Shown: positions 27,250 through 39,672 of the stretch, piece after piece
Layout: each line of letters begins with the position of its first letter
Numbering within the stretch: the stretch's first letter is position 1
Assembly: GCF_910589235.1 (NCBI RefSeq)
Contig: NC_060962.1
Span: 8,904,088 to 8,968,087, forward strand
Direction: 5' to 3'
Origin: Vespa crabro
Taxonomy: Eukaryota > Arthropoda > Insecta > Hymenoptera > Vespidae
DNA: 64,000 nt
Program-made: the position numbers and the translations under genes
The notes under the pieces: generated by a model
Told to the model about the DNA's origin: nothing
The model's database searches: none
The model's input: the letters and a program-made list of their open reading frames with translations, nothing else

Positions 27250-27284
<35 letters not shown>

Positions 27285-27873
27285 TGACAGATTATAAGAA
27301 CGTGAAAGTCCGTCAAGTCGGTCAGCCTACGCTCGTTGTGTTGTTTCATCGTTGAATCAAGCAACGTACAAAACGAGGTCTAGAATCCAATGATAAGAAT
27401 CTCAAATAATCGAAAGATAATTCTGGTTAACGTGTCCTCGCAAAGATTTAAACACAAGGAAAAACAATATAAAAATAACAATGGGAAATCACTAGCGACG
27501 CGTGTTCATTTCTAACGAAGCTGTCACGTGTTGTCTCTAAGTACGTAACTGCGTCGATCAACGAGAGCTCGACGAGATATTATGAAGCGATGAATCGTCA
27601 TCGTAATAAACTACCTGCAACAACGAGCGGGACGGAAGCAAAATGTTCGTGGCAACCAATGATGATGATTCACGCTCGTTCCCTCGTCATTCTCCTCGAT
27701 TTATAACCTAATTTATAATTTTTTGATCTCTCTCTCTCTCTCATTTTTGTTCTTTTTTCTTCTCGTCATCCATTTATGTTCTATATTATAATAGACATTA
27801 TTTCGTATAACTTCAAATATATAATATTATATTATAAATTTTATTAGAGAGATTACGCACTAGTGCATCAAAC

Positions 27874-27920
<47 letters not shown>

Positions 27921-29586
27921 AATAATAAAAAAAAGAAGAATTGACTCTAAGAAGACGCTATAAAATTTCATTTCTTCTTAACAGCCTTCGCAATATCTCT
28001 GTCTGTCTGTCTCTTTCCTTCTCTTTTTCTCTCGAGCACACGCTGCAAGAGGAGACGGCGAGGCATGCAAATTTATCAATTTAGTGGCCCCGGTACACTC
28101 GAGAACATTGCATCATTGCATCGTAATCGCAACAGCAGTGAACGGAGAGTCGGCTTCAGAGAGAAACCAGGCTAGCGTAGCGCGCCTCGTAATTCGTCCT
28201 ACGCTTTATCGTCCTGGAATCGAGAGCGAGGGCGGCTTTCCGTTCGTTTTCTTAGCAACGAAATTATCGTCCCACGCAGAGGGTACAACACGTTACGATA
28301 TAATATATCGTACGACGAGAGGATCAAAGTCAAAACGTGTTAACGTATATTATAAACTTTTCCTTTTGCAATTCTCTTTGTCTCTTTCTATCTCTCTCTT
28401 TCTCTCTCTCTCTCTCTTAGATCATATCCTGATTCTATGAGCTTCGAACGATATCACGATTCATTCGATCATTCGTTGCTCGGCTTTATATTAAATAACT
28501 TATGAAGAAAAACCGGATCGCTTTGCGGCACGAGCATCTGCTTTTCTTCCGGGCGATCGACCCGAGACCGGCTAACGTTCGTTCGGCGGTTAAACTTAAA
28601 GCTGAATCATGCCAGGAACTAGATAATACGATGATACCGTTTATCGTGGGTACTTACGAAATGCACAAAGTACCCTACGAATCGATTGCAACCCCGGAGA
28701 AACAACTCATTATTTTCATGGCTTGGATCCAAGAGGAAGAAAACGTGAAAGAAAAAAAAAAGAAAAAAAAAGAAAAGGAAAAAGGATAAAGATGATGAAA
28801 CGCGAGACCAACGAAAAGAGTCTCTTCTTTGTCTTTTCCCTTTTTCTTTTTCTTTCTTTCTTTCTTTCCTTCTTTCTTGTCATTCTTTTACAGGTACTCG
28901 TTTTTTCGCAAACGCAACCTGATTTTTTGACATTGCTCCTGGCTCCACCGAGATCGAACCGATCTCTTCGTCCCTTCGGCATTTTTCATTCTTACAATCA
29001 GTAAAAAAATATATAAAAGGAGAGAGAGAGAGAGAAAGAGAAAGAGAGAGAGAACGTTTACCAGGTGTCATCGACCTCTCTCGGTTTCTCACGCGTTTGC
29101 TCGAGAAGAGAAAGATGTACATACATACATACATGCATACATACATGCATACATATATGCATGCATGTATGTAGCATCACCTGTCTGCGAAAACAGGTGC
29201 CTATTCATACGACGAGATCATTCTCTCTCTCTCCCCTTTCTGCCTCCCGTTTTCCTAGACTCTTCTCTTTTATTTCGTCTTCTCCTTCGTCATTGAAAAA
29301 AAAAAAAAAAGAAAGAAAAGAAGCTAAAGCTTAGTAGTGTACACAAGGTTCGTTTAAGTCCAGAGTAATAGATTTTTTCGAGACGACGACGACGACGACG
29401 CTAACAAGGAACAACGATGACGTTGTTGTTGTTGTTATTGTTGTTGTTTTACTTTTGTTTTTTTTTTCATTCTTTTCAAGTTCATCAAGATGCATCAGAC
29501 CTTAAATAAATTTTTAAATGCGGATTAACATCATTTATTTTGCATTCTCCGGGTCGACAAAGGAACTTGATACTTTAAGGATCAAG

Positions 29587-29631
<45 letters not shown>

Positions 29632-30917
29632 TTTATCATGTTATATCTCACGGATATGTATGTGTTACTGATAGTTTTGATTTCTCTTTCTCATAGACGA
29701 TCCCGATGCTGCTCCATCATCAGACGCACCTACGAATCGTCACTTCCGGAATAACTCGCTTTACGGGTAAGTTCGCAAGAACTTGAAACAAATAAAAATT
29801 TTTCTCTCTATTTTTTTTTCTCCTTTTCTCTCTCTCTCTTTCTCTCTGGTCTGACCTCTAACTAAAATCGACCGTAGCAATGAACAGGCGAAAGAGAGAA
29901 TCGTACCCACGTGTAAGAAAGGAAATAAAAGAAAGAAAGAGATTTGCATGATTACGGTATTTTCTTGAGTCTTACAATATTCCCCAACCAGTAGTAATAG
30001 TGGTAGTATTTCTCTTCTTACTTTCCATTTACATGCACGCTCGATCCCGATTTCCACAAAATACTAGATAATTATGCCAAGACAGCGAGCAAAGAGAGAA
30101 AAAGAGAGAGAGAAAGATAGAGAGAGAGAGAGAGAAAAAGAGATCTTAACGAAGATTAAACGTGATTTGTGTATACACTAATTTTCATTTTATACTTCGC
30201 ATTTTAATGAAGCCAAAATCTTCCTTTCTTCAATTACTTGAAAAATATAGAAAGAAGCAGGACCAACTCGACGAATATTTAAACTGTGAATAAATTTGTT
30301 TATAACGGTATCACGATCGAAATATTTATTATATAGAATTTTTCAAAAACCCGATTATATTACTGGACTAGCAGCTGCTCGATATTATTTTAAAGATATA
30401 AACGTTATCGTATAATATCGTCTTACGATAATGTTCTTACGAGAACAAGTGAAAAACAAAGTTAGACGGATAAAATTGATTAAAAATTGAACGCCGTAAG
30501 ATACATATTCGTTGAGAAACATTGGTAGAAGGATTAAGGATCCATAAAATGGATCAGTTTAAAAAAAAATTGTCTGATTATGTTAAAAGAGAATATTGTA
30601 ATCTCGACACTAATAATAATGACTACGACGACGATTTTAATGAAAGAGAAGTTTCGCGACTCTTGCGGAAATGATGATGCGGCGGGGAGTTCGAGCGGAA
30701 TTAGTGGAGCGGACTAGAAGCAGATAGAGAGTTTAAAGTATAGTAGTAGAGTAGGTATATGTATGAGCAGCCAAGTCAGGCTGCCATTACTCTGACAACC
30801 TTTCGTTCGGGTTTTGCGTCGCACTCCTTCGACACCGGTTCTTTGCCACGTACGTTCTCGTAGTAAACGTATCTTTCTTTCCTCTTTTCTATCTACGTTT
30901 GCAACTAGAAGTAGTAG

Positions 30918-30995
30918 ATGAAAAATATTAAGAGGCGGAAAAACGTCGAGAGATTACGTCGTGAACGCGATACTTACGTAACGACGTACCGTGAA
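30918..30995 (+). other. Possible alternative start exon next to a GC-rich island
   Basis: ATG followed by 26 codons, beginning MKNIKRRKNVERLRRERD, ends GAA|GTAAAT in phase 0, compatible with the exon at 32830. A unique GC-richer stretch (30670-30900) lies just upstream and could be a promoter. The donor is weak (A at -1, A at +5) and the Kozak context poor. Confidence 0.18.
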
Positions 30996-31921
30996 GTAAA
31001 TCTTATATGCAAAGCTTTACCGAGATTTTTTTTTTGCGTTTTATTTATTTATGTATTGCTTTTCTTTTCTTTTCTTTTCTTTTCAATGCAAATCTTCATC
31101 TAAAAAGCTTGGAAGAGTTTTCAATATATTTTAGAAAACGTCACCGTTCGAGTGATCCGATTGCGGTTACGTTATTTCGTAGGGGTGCATAAAAAAAAAA
31201 AAAAATGGAGTACAAACGAAAGGAAGCACATACGTATGTATGTATGTATATATGTATGTATGGTACATGGTACATGGTGCAGGATAAAGGAGTGTTTAGA
31301 GAAAGCGTGATGTGAACAAAGATTGTTACAAAGAAACGATAGATTTTGATAGCGGAGGATATTAGAAGAACGACGAGTAGCACGTGGGAAGAATGTTTTT
31401 GTGTGTGCGCGCACGCGCGTTCTGTGTGTTGTATGATTCTGTGTGAACGAATGCAAGACAAGATAATGCGAATGGACGGACGTACGAATGGTCTTTGTTT
31501 AGGAACAGAAAAGAGGCACAGTCAGAGCTAAAGAATCAAAGAGTAACAGAACTGAAGAATCAAAGAGAGTCCCGATATATACAGGGTTATCCTATTCCGA
31601 AGTTCCATGTGCAATTATAACATTTCCTGAACTATAGTTTGTTTGAGAAATGAAATCTGAATATTTCAAATGAAATCTATTTTGTTTCGTGGAACGGGGA
31701 AAGGGATGCGCTAGGACATCCTACGTCGGTCACAAATTTTTTCTGGATGAACGTCCTTCCGAGATTTCAAGGTGACCTTAGTTTTTTTACTTTCCTTTTT
31801 TTTTTTTTTTTTTTTTTTTCATTTACATAAACCGTATGTTTTTATTCGTGTACTCGGGTTGGTCCATACCCGGAGAAATTCATTGACCATAACACTGGTA
31901 TTTCAAGGTAGTTCAAGTTCC

Positions 31922-31956
<35 letters not shown>

Positions 31957-32829
31957 ATATTTAATAAAATGTTTATCTAGAAGAACATATATATTATATA
32001 TGCTATATCCTGATATATTTTGCTGTAATTTTATTAAAAGACATACGATTTATTTCAAGTCCCGTATCAAACGTCACCGTGTGATCCGATCGCGTTACGT
32101 TATTAGCATTAATCGGTTCAACATCGTAACGGTAATCCTCGAATGACCGTCGATCGTCCCGTCGTAGTGCATTCTAACGCATTTAATCGGATGATGACGT
32201 GCAACTTCTGGGTTAAATTCTCAAAGAGGCGACGAAAAGGATAACTACGAGGAGATGACGGTCTAAACTTGTTTGCACCAGAAAAATTTCTTGGGACATC
32301 GAACGCAATTTTAATTAGCTTAGATTGCCAATTAAAATAAAAATTTTATATCGTCCAATCGTTCGATGAAATCGGATTTAATTTGGTAAGATTTAAATAA
32401 CAACGAATTAAGTGATGTATTATACGATTATTCGATTATTACGGGAACGATAAATATAATCGCGGCAGTTGAATCAACCATTTGATACGTAGGTACGTAC
32501 AAATAATAACCACCATCACGACCTTTCTCCATCGCACGATCTTGTGCACGAATGTGCATCATTACACGACATAGAGAGACAATGCCGTTGCACGGTATCA
32601 AGTATTCGTATGTACGTACAACTTGGCGAGACTTCCCATTACTCGTGATCGTATGTACGTATATACGTATACATATCTATATATTATATGAGGTAGAGAG
32701 AGAGAGAGAGAGAGAGAGGCAAAATAAGAAAAGCGTAGAGATACGGAAGGAAACATATCGTCGGTTGCACGGCTAAGTGAAATCTTCGTCGATTATTATT
32801 GATTCATAATCGATCGTTTTGTTTTGCAG

Positions 32830-33311
32830 GCGAAAGTCCAAAGGACAATGTTGTCGTATATGTTACCAACGGAGGACAAACCACCGCCTGGAGAACCGAA
32901 TCAAAATCATCAAAAGACTCAGGGAAATTATCGGAACGCGAGCAGGATACAAAAGAGTCCTCGAGAACAGCAGCCGATTCGACAAAAGACTACGGCTGCC
33001 TCCTCTTCCATAAACATTTCCGTTCCAACGACCTCACCGAAAAAGCTCGTAGACGGAACTAGAATTATGATAGTGTCAAGCAGAATCGAGGATCAACAGC
33101 CGAGCTCGATGGATCGTCATCAGCAACAACACCCTTTGCCTTCGGAAAGTCCGAAGCACAATGGTACATTAACGAAGAAGTCTACCCTTCATAATTCAAC
33201 GAGGGTAACCAAGGACGACAGTCTTTACAGCATCGACAGCGACGCGAGTACGGTCGGTAGCGATCGGAAGAACAAAATTCTAAACGGTGCGAAACACGCC
33301 AGTCTTAAGAG
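32830..33311 (+). other. CAAX-box gene, first recognised coding exon
   Basis: Acceptor tttgttttgcag|GCG at 32829; donor AGAG|GTAAGG at 33312. The frame is open from the acceptor (phase 0), so coding could continue from an upstream exon. Otherwise translation starts at ATG 32848 (aggacaATG, A at -3). The exon contributes 154 residues plus two bases. It is rich in Ser, Gln, Asn and Lys and has an acidic serine cluster (DDSLYSIDSDAS) suited to CK2. A (GA)n tract lies upstream at 32695-32718 and a long (TC)n tract downstream at 33528-33584. Confidence 0.85.
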
Positions 33312-33540
33312 GTAAGGGAACCAAGTTCTCACTCCTTCGGCCAAGTTGCGAGCTTAAGTTAAGCAAGAGTAGTAGAGGGAGGCGGGGGCAGGCAGATCGA
33401 AAGATGGAGATAGAGAGAGTTCAAAGGTCATCCGAGAGCACCTTTCTAATTCGGTTCTGCTGGCTCGGTCTTTAACCTCAGGCCTCTTCGCTCTCGCACC
33501 AGATGCCACGTTATATCGAATCTCCCTTTCTCTCTCTCTT

Positions 33541-33588
<48 letters not shown>

Positions 33589-36295
33589 TTCTTTCTCTTA
33601 TCTTTCTCCTCTTCGTGAGATTTACTTTCGCGTGGTACCTAACTTTACTGCATGACTGCAACATCGTACAAACACGGTCTATAAATTCATGTCGAAAACG
33701 TCAAGAATGAAGAATCCCTAACCCGTATCTCTTTACTTTCCTTATTTTCAATTTATTAGATATCACTTGGACGATTCCTTATATCGTTATTTATTATATG
33801 ATCATAATCGTCATCGTTAAAATGGATTTTATAACAATACATATGCCCGTTACTTTTACTTGAATCGATACAGATCATAAGGATTTGATTTAGTTCTTTA
33901 ATTGCGTCTCGATCAATCTAGCTAATGATATATCTGTTATATCAAGTCTTGGACTATCTAGGACAAGAGAGACAAAAACGTATTACCAACTAAGTTACAC
34001 AACGGAATTGCGATAATGATTTATAAATACATATTAGTTTGTCTTGGCTTATAATACTTCGACGTATTCCCGCTTTTATATCATTTGCAATCAAAACCAG
34101 ATAGATCTCGAAATAATATTTATCTTTTTACGTATAAGCGATCGTCAAATAAACGCGCAGGATACGCATGTGTATACTCTTGTGCGTATAGATTTGACGA
34201 ATTTTTTTTTCTTTTCTTTTTTTTTTTCGTTTTCCTTAAAAAGAAAAAAAAAAAACAAAAAAAAAAAAAAGAAAAATAAAGTAATCGTGTCTATTAGAGA
34301 AGACACAAGATCGCGTTTGAACGACGGGAAAAGTACAAGTGCCAAATCTAATGGCGAAAGTGCCAAGTGTTGCAACAGAGTAAAGTTCCTACTCGCTTTT
34401 GAAAGGCGATTGCATCGACCATGTATAAGAGAAGTCGAGGGAGAAATATCGAAAGGTCTTCGCGTACGTTCGTAAACACATCGAAAGAGAACGAGAGAGA
34501 GAAACAACGAAGCGAATATAATGGCAGCTTTGTTATCGCTTACACGACTTTCTTTCACGATGGAGCGCCTTTTCGTACCTCGTGTCTCGAGATCTTTTAC
34601 GACATTTATACGTGGGGATAGGTCAGGGTCAATCGTCGTAGAGTCCTCGTTGAGTTTTTATAGAGCTTCTTACGTGGCGGATGGAAAATAACTGAGGGGT
34701 CCGATTCGTCCAACGTTTTGATTGTCTAGACTAGAATAAAATATGATATCAAAATTTTTTTTCTTCTTTCTTTTTTCTTTTTTTTTTTTTTCTCCTCTTC
34801 GTGAGATTTACTTTCGCGTGGTACCTAACTTTACTGCATGACTGCAACATGCATGCTTGATTTGCCTTCATATATCAATTTTTTATTTCTTATACCATCT
34901 ACGTTACAATTAAGCGACGATTTAATTCATTAAATGTCGTCTTTAAAGCTCGATTTAGTAATACGTATTTTGGTCCGTACAACTTAATAAATCTGTTAGA
35001 AACGTAGGTTATAATCAAGCGAAACGAATAATTTTACAACGTCGGGTACAAAAACATCAAGTACTTACTCACCGAAATTGCTAAAAGCTCATTTCGCTTC
35101 GCGACAAAATTCATTGCCAGAAAATTATTGCGTGTTGGACTTTGCTCTTCCCTCTCTCTCCCCCTCCCTCCCTCTCTCTCTCTCTCACTCTCTCTCTCTT
35201 TCTATTTTCGTACGTCGTGGATTTTTAACAACAATGATTTATACCGGAAATATGTATTTACAACGTTACTTAGAACACGAAGTAATCGTCGATTATTATT
35301 CTCATATCGGTTGAAAATATTTTATCAAAATATTATTTCAATAAATAATATTAGTCGATTAACGAATAGAAATTTACGTGGTGTTAAATTTAATATCTAT
35401 TGATTTAGTATCCAAGCAGGGTTTGCTAACTTTCGTTATCTCTTTGGGGATTTTTGACTATAAGATAAGTCACCCTTGGCTGAGGTTAACCAATGATCCC
35501 TTAGCATTGTATCTTTTGTTGAATCTTTCAAAGGGTTAACCATATCAACTGTATCTCTCAATTCTAGTGCACTTTAGGGGTACATCAAAAGTGGATCGAT
35601 AAAAGGAGCCAGCCGGTCAGCTAGCAGCTAGACTCGGCCTCGACCCCGACCCACCCCAACCTCGATCAATCCAGATACTTACCTTCGTGTCCGGACTCCT
35701 TACGTCCTTCTCACCTTTACGTTAGTCTCGACAACACCTTTTGACGTCTTATTGGCTTATTTTTTTCTTTTCTTTTTCTTTTCTTTTTCTTTTTTTTTCC
35801 TGCTTTCTTTTTCTCGTCGTCCATCGAACGAAATCACAACATTGAACGACTTTCGACTTCGTCGAAATCCTCCGTTCTTTAAGTTACACGATCGAATCGT
35901 AATCGATGCAATTTAAAAAAAAATATTCTTTTACATAGATTACACTTTTATCGATATACATTTTATTAGTTCTTATCGTATCAGATAGTTAATCGTTATT
36001 TATCATTTAATAATAGAAATGATCGAGATGATCTAATCGGATAAATCTTTTCTAAACGAGGAAGTTGGAAAATGGAGGAATCATGATAATAGTATCTTTT
36101 AATAATATCTCTAGTTTTGATCTTTCTAAGCCTTTCAAAGGAGTAAAAGGAAAGTAACCATTAACGGTTGTTGCGACCGATTCATTCTTCTTTCTTCGGT
36201 CGTCTACTCGGTTGAACGTAATTTCTAACAGCAGCAGGAGCACTAGCAGCAGCACTAGCACTATAGCATCAACCAACAAGCAGCAGTAACAATAC

Positions 36296-36352
<57 letters not shown>

Positions 36353-38201
36353 CAGAAGAGTCTTCCGACTTCCGTCTTCTAAGTTTCTTCTTTACCTTGA
36401 GAACGAACTTAGCCTTCTTCGAGGTCTCGCTCGGTCGAGTCGAGGCGCGAGGGTCCTCCTCTAAATTACTACACTGTACCTCTTACTGTAAGAGACGGGG
36501 TTGAAGAATTATAGGAGGAGAAGAAGGAAGACAGAGAGCGAGAGAGAGAGAGAATAGTGAAAGGGATGTAAGGGAAAAGAGAGAAGGAAGAAGGAAGAGA
36601 AGAAGAAAAGGAGAGAGAAGCCACGATAGTCGAGCTATAGCTATGCTTACTCGCTCGCTCGCTTGCGGAACCCTTCTTGCTGCTTCGCGATATCGAATCA
36701 GATCTATTAGCTTCTGCTTTGCTCCGCTCGTCTGCTTCGTTAATGGCGCACAGAAACGTTCCACCACCATCTCTCCTCCACCTTCTCCTCCTCCTACTCC
36801 ACCTTCATCTCTTCCTCCTCGACATTGGGGGAGAAAACAAAGGCACCCACGTCTCGCGGGAGTTGGCTTCTCGAATGTTACGATCCACGACTACGAGGAT
36901 AATTTCTTGATTATCATGATTAAAAGAGAATTAATTAATAATCGACCTTACGATTATTATTTTTATTAAGTATATTTATTATATACTCGTATAATAATCA
37001 ATCCATGTCAATGTACAGATATATCGTTTACTTTCAATTGTCAATCGCCAAGGGAAAAATCGATCCTTCGTTCAAAATATCCGTAAGAACACTTTTCATT
37101 TACTGATTTTTCATTCTTTCTTTCTTTTTTTCTTTTTTTCTTTTTTTCTTTTTTTTTTTTCACCGCGATAAAAATGGCAATGTAAGAGTTATGCAATGAG
37201 CGAGATATATTCCCGTTAAAGGGGAGGAATCCGAGGATGAAAATAGAGTTTAAAGGGAAAGCTTTGATATTTCTAATGTTCCAAATTATTTTCAAACAAT
37301 TTTTTTCTTCGTACGTCTATATCGAAGTTCACCGTTAAAGAAGGAAAAAAAAAGAATAAAAAAAAAAAAAAGGAAAAAAGAAAAAAAGACGACAAAAATA
37401 AACGTCGGAAAAAAAAAACAGTCTTCCAACTGGCGATTACCGGGCGTAATACGCGATAACATCATCGCCAACGACGATTGCGTAACATTTAATTAACCGA
37501 CATCGCAACGGCGTAGATCGCAAAGTCGAGATTCGGTGCACGCCACGTGAGATTCCTTTTTATCTTCACTTTTTCTCTTTTCATCTCTTCTCTTTTCATC
37601 TCTTCTCTTTTCTCTTCTTCTTTACCCTTTTCCTCTCGGTTATGGTTCGTTCAACGACGCCCTCCAACGACGAAGAGAACGACGACGACGACGAGGAAGA
37701 GGAAGAGGAAAGACATAAAAAGAAAAAAAAAAAAAAAGAAAACAAACAAACAAACAGAAAAGAGAAAAGAAAAGAAAGATCTATGCGATGAAAGGATACT
37801 TTGCGGTTGGGAAAAGTGTCTAACGATGGAACATAACTTCCGTCTGTTTTACGAGATCTCACGGAGGAACATCTAACAATCTAACAAATTAGCTCTTTAA
37901 TCTCATATCTCGAATCTCTTCTTACTTGCGATAGTAATTAGTCTTTTCTTTTTTTTCTCTCTCCTTTTTCCTGTTCTCTTAATGTCTCTGAAAAATGTTT
38001 TCGATGAAGCAATCTCTTTGACCTCGTTCGTTTCAACGACAATTTTTTATCGAATCATTTTTCTTTTCTTTCCTTTCCTTTCCTTTTCTGTTTCCTCTTT
38101 ATTTTGCTTTTTTTAAATATTTGAATAAATTTGCCAACTCGGCGGGTATTTGATAAAACGGATATGTACTTAAGTGTTTCTTTTTTTTTTCCTTTTTTTT
38201 T

Positions 38202-38258
<57 letters not shown>

Positions 38259-38415
38259 ATAGAAAATATTCGAAATGTCAACGTGACCGCGCCAATGGGA
38301 AGCGAAAACGCGACTAGAACAAGCGTGGCGATTCGTAGTTACGTCATCGAGTTAGCACACAAGCGTGTTGCGCTGACATATTACACGTAAATAGAAAGTG
38401 CATATATATATGATG

Positions 38416-38447
<32 letters not shown>

Positions 38448-39641
38448 CATATACACAGAGACATATGGCCTATTTGTGTGTATGAATGCGTATATGTGTG
38501 TTCCAATCGTGCAGTCTCCTCCAGAAGTGCAGCCAAGACCACGTGACTTTGACACATTGCCGCGATCGAGTTTGACGAATTGACCGCTACGTGGCAGCAC
38601 TGCTTGGTCATTTCTTCTAACAACATTGTATAGTAAAAGTAAATAGACAGATGTATGTGTACATACAATAGTATATACGCGCAAGTACTTTGAATTTACT
38701 AATCTAACTCGTATGTTTGCTAATTGATAATCACCTCGCTCGTCAAACCATTACGAGGTTATATTTGAGAAAATATTAGAATTGACGATATTATATTTTC
38801 ATTAATCATCTTTCATTACCTTCCTTTCTTTTTTTTTTCTTCATCTTTCTATCTTTTTCTTCTTTTCTTTAATTCATGCGGCTATATAAATATATGTATA
38901 TATATATATATATATATATTGAATTTATAATCGCGCAGTTCGGTACAAGGTTGTATAATAAAAGTTTACATATAGTCTGCTAATAATAAGATTACTTTAA
39001 TAGTGTTTGAATCTTTTTTCAACAGACCTACCGACCAACCGATCGATTCTCGTGTTATAGCCAGTTACGATTTGCTGTTAAAGTTGGGAACGACGTATGA
39101 ACCTTATCTATTTATATATATAAATAGATACGATTTTTATACACACACACACTCATATATGTATATATCTATATCTATATATATATATTCTTTTATTTAA
39201 AGTTATTTCTATATATATATATATATATAATGTAAATTATACTTATACATATATATATATATATATTTTTTTTTTCATTTTCGGCGATTTAATATCTCCA
39301 AGAACATATAAAGAATCTGTCGTTAAAATAAAATTTCTACCGGATAGGAAGATTGAGATTTGGATGGAATCAATAACATCTTCCTTCGTATGACTGTATG
39401 TGCATAAATACACACACACACACACACACACATATCTGTCTCTGTCGTACTTGAGTCCTAGTAATCCGATCTTTCGATCATGGAATTTCAATTTTGATAT
39501 CAGGCCGCCTAGCTCCTGCGGTCACCGACTCGTCTGTCTCCCTTACTCCGACTGTCACACGATAGGAAACTGAGGTTTATGAACAATATTTTTACGATCT
39601 ACATATATAAGAGGTAATAGTTTGAGTCTACATCTCGTGAA

Positions 39642-39672
<31 letters not shown>

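Larger units (their letters stand above)
10447..32829 (+). other. Large non-coding region, probable first intron of the CAAX-box gene
   Basis: About 22 kb dominated by microsatellites and poly-T/A tracts. Scattered GC-richer unique islands lie near 14090-14280, 17460-17680, 18060-18340, 21400-21740, 22190-22400, 24280-24500, 24950-25150, 25590-25790, 28030-28340, 28500-28740 and 30670-31000. They lack flanking splice sites of good quality and are best read as possible conserved regulatory elements. Two short ATG frames with a phase-0 donor (12635-12679 and 30918-30995) are listed separately. Confidence 0.5.

Noticed and set aside
28502..28789. ATG frame of 95 codons, first 80 non-repetitive
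   Set aside because: No promoter, splice or poly(A) context, and it runs into a poly-Lys tract. More likely a chance frame in a GC-richer island.
32832..33062. Second open frame in the first coding exon, beginning ESPKDNVVVYVTNGG
   Set aside because: It looks protein-like but hits a stop at 33060-33062. Only the other frame continues through the donor into RVSF. Dual coding cannot be shown here.
33665..34788. Segment between the 62-bp repeats as an LTR or transposon body
   Set aside because: No reverse transcriptase, transposase or terminal inverted repeats were seen, and 62 bp is short for LTRs.
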